From the NCBI RefSeq assembly GCF_025263565.1, contig NZ_CP079865.1:5952001-6016000 (forward strand): a stretch of DNA of 64,000 bases, written 5' to 3'. Positions 55,258-64,000 of the stretch are shown piece after piece. The stretch's first letter is position 1. Every line of letters begins with the position of its first letter. The notes beneath the pieces were generated by a model. It had not been told where the DNA came from, did no database searches, and saw nothing but the letters and a program-made list of their open reading frames with translations. A program made the position numbers and the translations under genes. The DNA is from Mycobacterium sp. SMC-8. GTDB lineage: Bacteria; Actinomycetota; Actinomycetes; Mycobacteriales; Mycobacteriaceae.

Positions 55258-58200
55258 TCAACGCCGATACACGCCGTCCTCGCCGAGCCGCGACGCCGCG
55301 TCCAGCAGCATTGCGGCTTCCTGGGTCTTCTCCGGCAGATCACCGTCGAAGCGCCGGTCCGCCGGCCGTTCGAACATCGGACGGCCGCCCGCGATCGCCG
55401 AGGCCAGCCTGCGCTGTCCGGCCAGCAGCCGCTCCTGGGCGCGGGCACTGTAGTCCGCCCGCTGCTCGGGATCCAGCGTCGCCAGGAAGGCCTGCGGGTG
55501 CACCAGCGCGATCAGACCCGACACGTGACCGAAGCCCAGGCTGGTGACCAGACCCGCCTTCAGCGGGTACTTCTCACCCAGCCGCAGGGTCTCCCGCGGC
55601 CACACGAAGTGCGCCGAGGTGGCCAGCTCGTCGTCGACACAGTCCAGGCTGCGGTTGGGCGGGATGACGCCGTCGCGCAGGACCTGGCACAGGCCCATCA
55701 TCTGGAAGACCGCCGCGCCGCCCTTGGCGTGCCCGGTCAGGCTCTTCTGGCTGATGATGAACAGCGGCGCGCCCTCGGACCGCCCCAGCGAGTCCGCGAG
55801 CCGCTCGTGCAGCTCGGTCTCGTTGGGATCGTTGGCCAGCGTCGAGGTGTCGTGCTTGGAGATCACCGCGATGTCGTCGGCACCCACCCCCAGCTTGGCC
55901 AGCGAGCGTGCGAGCACCGAGTCCTTTCCGCCGCGCCCGGCGCCCAGCGCGCCGAGCCCGGGGGCAGGGATGGAGGTGTGCACACCATCGGCGAAGGACT
56001 GCGCGTAGCCGACCACCGCCAGCACCGGCAGACCCATCTTCAGCGCCAGGTCGCCGCGGGCCAGCAGCACCGTGCCGCCACCCTCGGCCTCCAGGAAGCC
56101 GAGCCTGCGCCGGTCGTTGGCCCGGGAGAACTTCGAATCGCTGATTCCCTTGGCCCGCATCACTTCGGTGTCGGCGGTGGCCGCCATGTCACCGAAGCCG
56201 ATGATCGCCTCCAGCGTCAGGTCGTCGAAGCCACCCGCCACCACGAGCTCGGCCTTGCCGAGGCGGATCTTGTCCACACCCTCCTCGACCGACACCGCGG
56301 CCGTGGCACAGGCGCCGACCGGGTGCACCATCGCGCCGTAACCGCCAACGTAGGACTGCATCACGTGTGCGGCAACAACATTCGGCAGGACCTCCTGCAG
56401 GATGTCGTTCGGCTTGCTCCGGCCCAGCAGGTTGCCGTGATACATGGTCTGCATCGAGGTCATACCACCCATGCCGGTGCCCTGTGTGGAGGCCACCAGG
56501 CTCGGGTGCACCCAGCGCATCAGCTCTGCCGGCGTGAAGCCCGAGGACAGGAACGCATCGACGGTCGCGACGATGTTCCACAGCGCCACCCGGTCGATCG
56601 ACGTGGCCATGTCCGGGCTGATGCCCCACACGGTCGGGTCGAAACCGGTCGGGATCTGCGCGCCCACCGTCCGCGACAGCTTCGTCTTGCGGGGCACGCG
56701 AATTTCGGTGCCCGCCTTGCGGATCACCTCCCAGTCGCCGGAATCCGGGATCGGACGGGCCACCGTGTGCTCGGGATCGAACTGCACGAAGGCGCGCGCA
56801 TCGGCCTCGCTGGACACCACGAACCGGAAGTCCTTGTCCAGGAAGACACTGACCAGCAGCGGGGACGCGTGATCGGGATCGATCGCACCGTCGTCGACGA
56901 ATTCGCGGATGCCGCAGCGGCTCACGACCTCGTCGTGATAGCGCTCCACCAACTCGGACTCGTCGACCAGCTCGCCGGATTCGGTGTCGTACCAACCGGG
57001 CTTGGGATCGTCCTCCCACTTGATCAGGCCGGTGGTCCACGCCAGCTCCAGCACGCCGGCCGCCGACAGCTCGTTGTCGGCCTCCATCTCGTAACGCGTG
57101 CGCGACGATCCGTACGGGCCCAGCTCGGCCCCGCCGACGATGACGACCAGGTCGGCCGGGTCGACATCGAGATCGGCCCACTCCGGCGCCGGCGCCGGGG
57201 TGACCGGGCGAGGCGGGGACGGCAGCGCGGCGATCAGATGATCGGCGGCCGCGTCCTCGTCGGCCTCGTCGGCCGGGGCCGACGTCGCCTCGTCACGCGC
57301 CTTGGTTGCCAGCGCCGACAGATCGAGCTCGACCTCGGCCAGGCCCCCGGTCAGGTCCGCCTGCACGGGCTCCCGGGCGGCGGCCACCTTGGTCTCCACG
57401 TCGCACAGGTCGAGCAGCATGCTCGCCATCTGCTCGGTCGAGTAGGTGGTGACGCCCGCTTCCTCGACCGCGTCGACGATGACGTCGTTGTGCCCCATCA
57501 GGCCGGTGCCTCGGGTCCAGCCGATCAGCGCATGCGCCAGGCTGACGCGCTGCGCCCACGACGTCTCGGCCTTCCACCGGGACACGACCGCGTCCAGCGC
57601 CGCCTTCGACTCGCCGTACGCACCGTCGCCGCCGAACATCCCTCGGTTCGGAGACCCCGGCAGCACCACGTGCAGCCGGGCCGCGATGTCGCGGTCGGAG
57701 CTGATCTGCGACAGGCCGCCGATGAGCCGCTGCACGGCCCACAACAACACCTTCATCTCCATCTCGGCGCGCGCGCCCGCCTCCGACAGATCGCCACCGA
57801 CCCGCGGCGCGGCGAACGGGAACAGCAATGTCGGGGTCAGCGCATCCTTGATGTGGATGGACTTGGGCCCGAGGCTCTCGGTCTGCTCGGTGCCCACCCA
57901 CTCGACCAGCGCGTCGATGTCGCTGTAGGAGGCCATGTTCGCCGGCAGCACCCACAGCTTGGCTCCGAAGCGCGCGTTGTCGCGGTAGAGCTGCCGGTAG
58001 AAAGCCAGCCGGGAGTCGTCGAGCCTGGACGTTGTGGCCACCACCGTGGCGCCTCCGTCGAGCAGCTGCGCGACCACCGATGCGGCGATCGAACCCTTCG
58101 ACGCGCCCGTCACCACGGCGACCTCGTCGTGGTAGCGGCCCTTGCCCGGGTTCTCCGCACCGGCGGCGGCGCGGGCGTACAGCGACGCATGCACGTTGCG

Positions 58201-61200
58201 GCCCGCGGCCAGTGCCTTGCCCTGCCAATAGGTGGCCTGGGTGCCGACCACGTGGCCCGCGCCCTCGAAGCGCTCCGAAAGACGTGCCCAGTCGGTGTCG
58301 ATGTCCCCTTCGTCCATCAACCAGATGCGGACCAGGTCCTCACGGGCGCTGGCCCACCGGTCGTCGAGCAGCACCGCCTTGCGGCCGTCGAACACGGGCG
58401 CCACCAGGCGGGGCCAATCCGAACCGAGTTCGGCGGTCACCAGGTCGATCAGCTCGGCGTCAGCCGAAGCCTCCGGCGTCACGAACGGTGCGCCCAGGCC
58501 CAACTGGTCAAGGATGGTGCGGGCCGCCGAGGCGAGCACACCGTCCGGTCCGGTGACCTTCTCGGCGAACACACCGAGCGCGGCGGAATCCACCACCCCG
58601 CCGGCGGCACCGGCAGCGGAGGGCAACGACACCGGCACACCGCGGCGGGCGCCGACAGCGGCCACCGCAGCGTCGATCGCCTTGTCCACCGCGGCGGCGT
58701 CGGCCAGCGCACCATCGTGCAGACCACCCAGTGCTCCCCCGCGGACACTGGAGCCTTCCCGGGTGCCGAGGGCGAGCTCGACTGTCACGTGCTTGACCCA
58801 GCCGTCACCGAGCTCCCAGGTCTTCTTGACCCGCTCGCCGATGTAGGCCGGCCGCTTGCCCGACGGCCCGAAGACCGTGCGCAGCTGATCGTTGATCGCG
58901 TCCGACAGCACCGGACCGAACGGCTTGTAGGTACGGGCCAGCTTGGTGACCTGCCCCTTCAGTCCGGCCAGGTCCGCCTCGGCGGCGCCGTCGATCGCGC
59001 CCAGATTCAGCTCCGACCCGAGGTCGACCAGCATCTGGTTACGCCGCGAGGACGCACCGTCGGTGATCGACTCGATCGAGTCCAGCGGTTCGATCTGGTC
59101 GATGCGGATCTTGGCCGACAGCGCGATCAGCGCCGTGGTGGCGTCGGCGGCGTCGAAGGCGATGTCGTCGGGGCGCGGTCCACCGGCCGGAGCCGCGGCC
59201 GGCGCCGGTGCGACGGGCGCTGCCGCGACCGAAACCGCTTCTGCCGGTGCGGTTTCCGCTGCCGGGGCGGTCTCCGCAGCATCGTCTTCGAGGTCCGGTT
59301 CCGGGTCGGTGTCGGTCGCGAACAGCACCGCGGCGTCCCGCTCGGCGTTGAGCACCTCGGTGGTGTTGTGCGAGTACTCCGGCAACTTCAACGTGTTGGC
59401 GGCCAGGCCGGCGACCGTCGGCGCGTTCTTCACGCCGATCTCGACGAACCGTTCCACGCCGAGACCACCGGCGGCCTCCTCGATGAACAGCAGGTCCTGG
59501 GTCTCGATCCAGCGCACCGGGCTGGCGAACTGCCAGGCCAGCAGTTCGATCACAAGCTTGCGGCACAGCTCGTGCGACCGCTCGTTACGCCACGTGTCGT
59601 AGTCGGCGAGGATCTCGTCGAGCGGCTCCGCGGGCACCAGATCGCGGATCTCCTGGACGAAGTCACGATCCAGCGTGAAGGGCCGCGGCACCAGGTTCGG
59701 GATGTAGCGCCCGATGAGCAGCTCCGGATCGGCGTCCGTGGGCATGACACGTTCGAGCGCCCGGCGGAAGTCGGCGACACCGACCCGCAGCACGCTTGAG
59801 TGGAACGGCACGTCGATGCCCGGCACCAGGATGAAAGACCGCTTGCCGCCGGAGATCTCGCGGCGCCGCTCGACCTCTTCTTCGAGGGCTTCCAGACCGG
59901 CGACGGTGCCGGCGATCGCGTACTGCGAACCGCGCAGGTTGAAGTTCACGATCTCCAGGAATTCACCGGTGCGCTCGGAGATCTCGGCGACGAATCCCTT
60001 GACGTCGGCGTCGTCCAGGTCGATCTGCGACGGGCGGATGGCCGCCAGCCGGTAGTTGGACCGGCCCTGGGCGTCACGCGGCACGATGTCGTGCATCTTG
60101 GAGCCGCGGTGGAACACGACCTCCAGCAGCGCTTCGAGTTCGTAGACACCGGACACGCAAGCCAGCGCGGTGTACTCGCCGACGGAGTGACCACAGGCGA
60201 TCGCACCCTCGACGAACGCACCCTGCTCGCGCATCTCCGCGACCTGGGCGGCGGCCACCGTGGCCATCGCGACCTGGGTGAACTGCGTCAGGTACAGCAC
60301 ACCCTCGGGGTGGTGGTAGTGCACACCGGAGGCGATCAGGCTGGTCGGGTTGTCCCGCACCACGTGCAGCACCGAAAAGCCCAGGGTGTCGCGGGTGAAC
60401 TTGTCCGCGGTGTCCCAGACCTTGCGCGCGGCCTTGGACCGGGCCCGCACGTCCATCCCCATGCCCTTGGACTGGATGCCCTGGCCGGGGAACGCGTAGA
60501 CGGTCTTCGGCGCCGCCAGCTGCGCGGTAGCCGACATCACCAGTTCGCCGCCGACCTTGGCCGCCACCTCGATGATCTCGGCGCCGCGGTCGATACCTAC
60601 ACGGTCGACCCGAAACTCGATCTCGTCGCCGGGCAGCACCATCCCGAGGAAGCGGGAGGTCCAGCCCACCAGACGGGCCGGCGGGGTGGCGCGGCCGTCG
60701 GTCGCGGTGACCGCGTGCTGCGCGGCGGCCGACAGCCACATGCCGTGCACGATGTTCGAGTCGAGGCCGGCGAGCAGTGCGGCGGCCCGGTCGGTATGGA
60801 TCGGGTTGTGATCACCCGAGACCACCGCGAAGGCGCTCATGTCGACCGGCGCGTTGACCACCACGTCGCGCCGCCTGCGGCGCGGGGTGTCGGTTGCGTT
60901 GTCGGTGATGGCCCCACCCGCGCGCGGCGGGTCGGCCAACTCGGCCGCCCCGGTGCGGCCGCGGATCGCGAACCGCTCACCCAGCGTGGCCAGGACGGTG
61001 CCCTCGGCGTCGGCGATCGTCACCTCCACCGGGACGACGCGGCCCACCTCGGTGTCGGTGGCGGCCGAAGCCGTTGCGGTGACGGTCAATTCGGACTTCG
61101 TCGCGGGCATCTTCTGCAGCAGGTGGGCCGCGTGGTCGAGATGCACCAGGCTCAACAGCCCCTCGACGACAGGGAAGTCGTGGTCGGTGACCGCCGAACC

Positions 61201-63999
61201 GATCGCGGCGAACACCGCCGGCCAGCACAGACCGACCAGCGCGTCGGGCACCAGCGTCAGACCGGGCGCCAGCGGGGCACCGAAGGTGGCGGTGACACCG
61301 GTGTGGTCGGCGACCTTCTCCGGATCCCACTCGACCGACACGGTCGCGGTCCCGTCTTCAACTGCCGGAAGGGCTTCCGGCCCGTCCACACCCGCGGCGA
61401 TGGCCAGCACCGCGCGCATGGCCGTCGAGGCGTCCTCGACGGTGACGATCGGGGCGCCGCCGTCGACGGTGGCCGCCGGCAGAGTGAAGCGGATGTCGAT
61501 CCAAATGTCGGACAGCGGCACGCTCAGCGTCACCGACACATTTCCGGAGCCGTCAACGCTCTGCTCCAGCCGGGCACCGGTGTTGGGGTGCGTCGCACTG
61601 GGCTTTCCGGGCACGTCGTTGACCTGCCACTCGGCCGGGGCCCCGATTCGGTGCACCGGGTTGATCGCGGTGCGTCCGGCCCACAGCACGTCGGGCGAGT
61701 CGAGCACCACCGCGAGCGGACCGCTGACATCGGCCCGGGCCTGACGGCGCGACACCACCGGAACCGGCTCGGCACCGGAACCGAGGATGCGGTCCACGAT
61801 CTCCTGCTCGAAGCGGTCGAGCAGCTCTCCGACCGGCTCGTCGACCCGGGTGATGCCCGCGACGGCCTGGGTGCCGGGGATGATGCAGACCTGGTCCGCG
61901 GTGTAGCGGGCGTCGTGAGCCTGCCACAGCGAGTCGCTGCGCCACCAGCGGCGGACGTCCTTGTCGATGACCGGCACGAAGTTCACCGGCTTACCCGGGG
62001 TCTTGCACAGGGTCACGAAGAACGGCACGTCGGCCGGGTGCAGCCGGACCGCCTCGGCGTCCGGGTAACGGGCCAGCAGCGCGGCGACCGCGGTGTCCGG
62101 GTTGTCCAACAGCGCCTGGCCTTCGGCGCCGACGAAGAGCGACTCGATGGGGCCTGAGTCCTTTTCATGCAGACGGGCCTCGGCGCGCTTGAGCATCTCC
62201 TCGAAGCGGTCCCGCCAGGTATCGGCCAGCCACGGGCTGCCCACCCCGGCGGTGTCGGCGGTGCTGTCGCCGTCTCCGATCGCCAGCTCGATGTAACGCT
62301 GCAGCCACTGGAGGTAGGTCATGTCGCCGACGTCGCCGAAGTACGGCTTGGCGGTGGCGGCCATGGCGGCGATCAGCTCGTCGCGACGCTCGGCGACGGC
62401 GTCGGCGTCGCCGGCGACCTCGTCGAGCAGGCGGCCGCACCGGGACGCGGTGTTGTCGATCTCGTGGATGTCGGCGCCGAGCTGGCTGCGGCCGCTGGCC
62501 ATGCCGTTGATCGCCTTACCCGCCCCGACCCAGGTCTCGGTGCCGTTGGTGTCGACGAGCAGCTGCTTGACCGCCGGCGACGTGGTGGCCTCCAGGGTGG
62601 CCATCGCGGCGGTGCCGACCAGGATGCCGTCGACCGGCATCTCCGGGAACCCGTAGGGCTTGGCCCATTCGCCGGACAGGTATTCGGCGGCCCGCTCCGG
62701 GGTGCCGATGCCGCCGCCGACGCAGATCGTGATGTTCGCGTGCTTGCGCAGATCGCCGTAGGTGCTCAGGAGCAGGTCGTCGAGGTCCTCCCACGAATGG
62801 TGGCCGCCGGCGCGACCGCCCTCGATGTGGACGATGACGTCACGGCCGGGCACCTCGGCGGCGATCTTGATCACGGACTTGATCTGGTCGACCGTGCCCG
62901 GCTTGAACACCACGTTGCTGATGCCGACGGTGTGGAGCTCTTCGATCAGGTCGACGGCCTCTTCGAGGTCCGGGATGCCCGCGGTGACGACCACGCCGTC
63001 GATCGGGGCGCCCGACTGACGGGCCTTCTGGACCAGCCGCTTGCCGCCGACCTGCAGCTTCCACAGGTACGGGTCGAGGAACAGCGAGTTGAACTGGATC
63101 GCCCGGCCCGGCTCCAGCAGCTGGGTCAGCTCCTCGATGCGGGCGTCGAAGATTTCTTCGGTGACCTGACCACCACCGGCCAGCTCGGCCCAGTGGCCGG
63201 CATTGGCGGCGGCGGCGACGATCTTGGCGTCCACGGTGGTCGGCGTCATGCCGGCGAGCAGGATCGGCGAGCGTCCGGTCAGCCGGGTGAACTTGGTCGA
63301 CGCCTTCACCGAACCGTCGGGCAGCGCGACCGGCTTGGGTGCGTAGCTCGACCAGGCCGGTGCGACCGCGGGTGCGGCGCCCACGGTGAACAGGCTGCGC
63401 TGGCCGGCGCGGGTGGCGGCCGCGACGATGCCGATGCCCAAACCGCGAATCACAGGCGCGGTCAGGCGGGTGACGGTGTCGCTGGGCCCCAGGTCGACGA
63501 TCCACTTGGCGCCGGCGGCGGCCAGGCCCTCGACCTCGCTGACCCAGTCCACGGGGTTGACGAAGATCGCCTCGGTGAGCTCGCGGGTGAGCTCGCGGTC
63601 CAGGCCGGTGCGCGACGCCCACTCGTTGACGAGGTCGATGCCGCCGGCCAGGCGCGGCGTGTGGAAGCCGACCTCGACGTTGAGCTGGTTGAAGATCGGG
63701 CGGAAGATCGCGCCGCCACGGACCTTGTTCTTGCGCTCGGCCTCTTCCTTCTCGGTGATCTTCTCGCAGTACAGCTCGAAGCGGGCGAGCTGTTCGGGGG
63801 TCCCGGTGATCACCACGGAGCGCCGGCCGTTGCGGATGGACAGCGCCGGCGGCAGCACCGTACGGACATCCTGGGCGAACTCGTCGAGGAGCTCGGCGAT
63901 GCGGGCGGGGTCGACGTTGAGGACCGACACCATCGGCGACTTGTCGCCGCGGCCGACCATGCCACAGCGCCGGGACACCAGGGAGCCGGCCGCACCGAT
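55258..63999 (-). CDS. fas: Type I fatty acid synthase (N-terminus outside window)
   Basis: About 2913 residues of the 3069-residue multidomain FAS I (Rv2524c), running off the right edge. Domains in order from the window edge: end of acetyl/acyltransferase, enoyl reductase (PILLAGMTPTTVDAKIVAAA), dehydratase (GDHNPIHTDRAAALLAGLDS and HGMWLSAAAQHAV, near residue 1080), malonyl/palmitoyl transferase (CGHSVGEYTALACVSGVYEL, near 1263), acyl carrier protein (SIESITDGASSRRNQMLVDL, near 1640), ketoreductase (AVVTGASKGSIAASVVAQLL, near 1951) and ketosynthase (GACATAAVSVEEGVDKIRLG, near 2556). Numbers count from the internal Met at 63978. It makes C16-C26 acyl-CoAs for phospholipids and mycolates. 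The Ala/Glu/Pro linker before the ACP (AETAPAAETAPAEA) is low-complexity. The frame stays open across this whole span. Confidence 0.97.
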   Translation of the reverse strand: MGAAGSLVSRRCGMVGRGDKSPMVSVLNVDPARIAELLDEFAQDVRTVLPPALSIRNGRRSVVITGTPEQLARFELYCEKITEKEEAERKNKVRGGAIFRPIFNQLNVEVGFHTPRLAGGIDLVNEWASRTGLDRELTRELTEAIFVNPVDWVSEVEGLAAAGAKWIVDLGPSDTVTRLTAPVIRGLGIGIVAAATRAGQRSLFTVGAAPAVAPAWSSYAPKPVALPDGSVKASTKFTRLTGRSPILLAGMTPTTVDAKIVAAAANAGHWAELAGGGQVTEEIFDARIEELTQLLEPGRAIQFNSLFLDPYLWKLQVGGKRLVQKARQSGAPIDGVVVTAGIPDLEEAVDLIEELHTVGISNVVFKPGTVDQIKSVIKIAAEVPGRDVIVHIEGGRAGGHHSWEDLDDLLLSTYGDLRKHANITICVGGGIGTPERAAEYLSGEWAKPYGFPEMPVDGILVGTAAMATLEATTSPAVKQLLVDTNGTETWVGAGKAINGMASGRSQLGADIHEIDNTASRCGRLLDEVAGDADAVAERRDELIAAMAATAKPYFGDVGDMTYLQWLQRYIELAIGDGDSTADTAGVGSPWLADTWRDRFEEMLKRAEARLHEKDSGPIESLFVGAEGQALLDNPDTAVAALLARYPDAEAVRLHPADVPFFVTLCKTPGKPVNFVPVIDKDVRRWWRSDSLWQAHDARYTADQVCIIPGTQAVAGITRVDEPVGELLDRFEQEIVDRILGSGAEPVPVVSRRQARADVSGPLAVVLDSPDVLWAGRTAINPVHRIGAPAEWQVNDVPGKPSATHPNTGARLEQSVDGSGNVSVTLSVPLSDIWIDIRFTLPAATVDGGAPIVTVEDASTAMRAVLAIAAGVDGPEALPAVEDGTATVSVEWDPEKVADHTGVTATFGAPLAPGLTLVPDALVGLCWPAVFAAIGSAVTDHDFPVVEGLLSLVHLDHAAHLLQKMPATKSELTVTATASAATDTEVGRVVPVEVTIADAEGTVLATLGERFAIRGRTGAAELADPPRAGGAITDNATDTPRRRRRDVVVNAPVDMSAFAVVSGDHNPIHTDRAAALLAGLDSNIVHGMWLSAAAQHAVTATDGRATPPARLVGWTSRFLGMVLPGDEIEFRVDRVGIDRGAEIIEVAAKVGGELVMSATAQLAAPKTVYAFPGQGIQSKGMGMDVRARSKAARKVWDTADKFTRDTLGFSVLHVVRDNPTSLIASGVHYHHPEGVLYLTQFTQVAMATVAAAQVAEMREQGAFVEGAIACGHSVGEYTALACVSGVYELEALLEVVFHRGSKMHDIVPRDAQGRSNYRLAAIRPSQIDLDDADVKGFVAEISERTGEFLEIVNFNLRGSQYAIAGTVAGLEALEEEVERRREISGGKRSFILVPGIDVPFHSSVLRVGVADFRRALERVMPTDADPELLIGRYIPNLVPRPFTLDRDFVQEIRDLVPAEPLDEILADYDTWRNERSHELCRKLVIELLAWQFASPVRWIETQDLLFIEEAAGGLGVERFVEIGVKNAPTVAGLAANTLKLPEYSHNTTEVLNAERDAAVLFATDTDPEPDLEDDAAETAPAAETAPAEAVSVAAAPVAPAPAAAPAGGPRPDDIAFDAADATTALIALSAKIRIDQIEPLDSIESITDGASSRRNQMLVDLGSELNLGAIDGAAEADLAGLKGQVTKLARTYKPFGPVLSDAINDQLRTVFGPSGKRPAYIGERVKKTWELGDGWVKHVTVELALGTREGSSVRGGALGGLHDGALADAAAVDKAIDAAVAAVGARRGVPVSLPSAAGAAGGVVDSAALGVFAEKVTGPDGVLASAARTILDQLGLGAPFVTPEASADAELIDLVTAELGSDWPRLVAPVFDGRKAVLLDDRWASAREDLVRIWLMDEGDIDTDWARLSERFEGAGHVVGTQATYWQGKALAAGRNVHASLYARAAAGAENPGKGRYHDEVAVVTGASKGSIAASVVAQLLDGGATVVATTSRLDDSRLAFYRQLYRDNARFGAKLWVLPANMASYSDIDALVEWVGTEQTESLGPKSIHIKDALTPTLLFPFAAPRVGGDLSEAGARAEMEMKVLLWAVQRLIGGLSQISSDRDIAARLHVVLPGSPNRGMFGGDGAYGESKAALDAVVSRWKAETSWAQRVSLAHALIGWTRGTGLMGHNDVIVDAVEEAGVTTYSTEQMASMLLDLCDVETKVAAAREPVQADLTGGLAEVELDLSALATKARDEATSAPADEADEDAAADHLIAALPSPPRPVTPAPAPEWADLDVDPADLVVIVGGAELGPYGSSRTRYEMEADNELSAAGVLELAWTTGLIKWEDDPKPGWYDTESGELVDESELVERYHDEVVSRCGIREFVDDGAIDPDHASPLLVSVFLDKDFRFVVSSEADARAFVQFDPEHTVARPIPDSGDWEVIRKAGTEIRVPRKTKLSRTVGAQIPTGFDPTVWGISPDMATSIDRVALWNIVATVDAFLSSGFTPAELMRWVHPSLVASTQGTGMGGMTSMQTMYHGNLLGRSKPNDILQEVLPNVVAAHVMQSYVGGYGAMVHPVGACATAAVSVEEGVDKIRLGKAELVVAGGFDDLTLEAIIGFGDMAATADTEVMRAKGISDSKFSRANDRRRLGFLEAEGGGTVLLARGDLALKMGLPVLAVVGYAQSFADGVHTSIPAPGLGALGAGRGGKDSVLARSLAKLGVGADDIAVISKHDTSTLANDPNETELHERLADSLGRSEGAPLFIISQKSLTGHAKGGAAVFQMMGLCQVLRDGVIPPNRSLDCVDDELATSAHFVWPRETLRLGEKYPLKAGLVTSLGFGHVSGLIALVHPQAFLATLDPEQRADYSARAQERLLAGQRRLASAIAGGRPMFERPADRRFDGDLPEKTQEAAMLLDAASRLGEDGVYRR

Positions 64000-64000
64000 C

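Noticed and set aside
55051..59799. 1582-codon plus-strand open frame opposite fas
   Set aside because: High-GC antisense shadow: third-codon positions follow fas, no SD, no recognisable domain, and the sense frame encodes an unmistakable FAS I.

Overview
The window looks like chromosome of a rapidly growing mycobacterium (Mycolicibacterium-type). GC is high throughout. Gene content and order follow, with insertions and deletions, the Mycobacterium tuberculosis block from pepN (Rv2467) to fas (Rv2524c). Rv names below come from memory of that genome and from recognisable protein sequence; no search was run.

Layout. 0-9.7 kb: 3' end of pepN, a degenerate HNH protein, a DUF5130-like protein, a small membrane protein, a canonical HNH nuclease, truncated haemoglobin glbO, a hypothetical, a hotdog thioesterase and the giant NAD-glutamate dehydrogenase gdh. 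9.8-21.7 kb: ettA, an intact IS1182-like element inserted at the stop codon of an ssb paralog, a CopD-CtaG membrane fusion, and a translationally coupled glycerolipid operon (WS/DGAT acyltransferase, plsC, plsB2). 21.8-29.1 kb is an accessory block after tRNA-Arg: a divergent TetR/NTF2-like pair, a secreted PE-PPE-domain protein, an IS3-family element broken by a complete IS30-family element, and a small lipoprotein. 29.1-41.0 kb is acyl-CoA metabolism: acyl-ACP thioesterase, echA14, the branched-chain ketoacid dehydrogenase operon bkdABC, and the accD1-accA1-fadE19-maoC-citE leucine-degradation operon with a divergent TetR regulator. 41.0-48.2 kb: a 51-residue DUF6131-type gene, a small membrane protein, an S9 peptidase, an MmpS-like protein, an Atg22/UMF1-like transporter divergent from an SDR, and a HerA-like ATPase. 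48.2-55.2 kb: orn, tRNA-His, L,D-transpeptidase, tRNA-Lys, small proteins, bcp, an M20 dipeptidase and an FNT channel. 55.2-64 kb: acpS and type I fas, which runs off the right edge.

How the genes fit together. Bkd makes acyl-CoAs from branched-chain ketoacids, and FadE19, AccA1/AccD1 and CitE continue leucine breakdown, probably under the divergent TetR whose two candidate operators lie in the shared promoter region. FAS I, AcpS (which should install its phosphopantetheine arm), PlsB2, PlsC and the WS/DGAT protein form a fatty-acid to glycerolipid route. Echoing this, thioesterases occur in two places.

I found no convincing undescribed multi-gene system. The most informative observations are the nested transposons resolved to exact target duplications, the stop-codon-neutral IS insertion, an HNH protein with Cys in place of the catalytic His, a PE-PPE protein apparently lacking its nucleophile Ser, a shared -10 bidirectional promoter that may give leaderless mRNAs, and an in-frame duplication at the accA1 start. 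Predictions of starts, promoters and operators are by eye.
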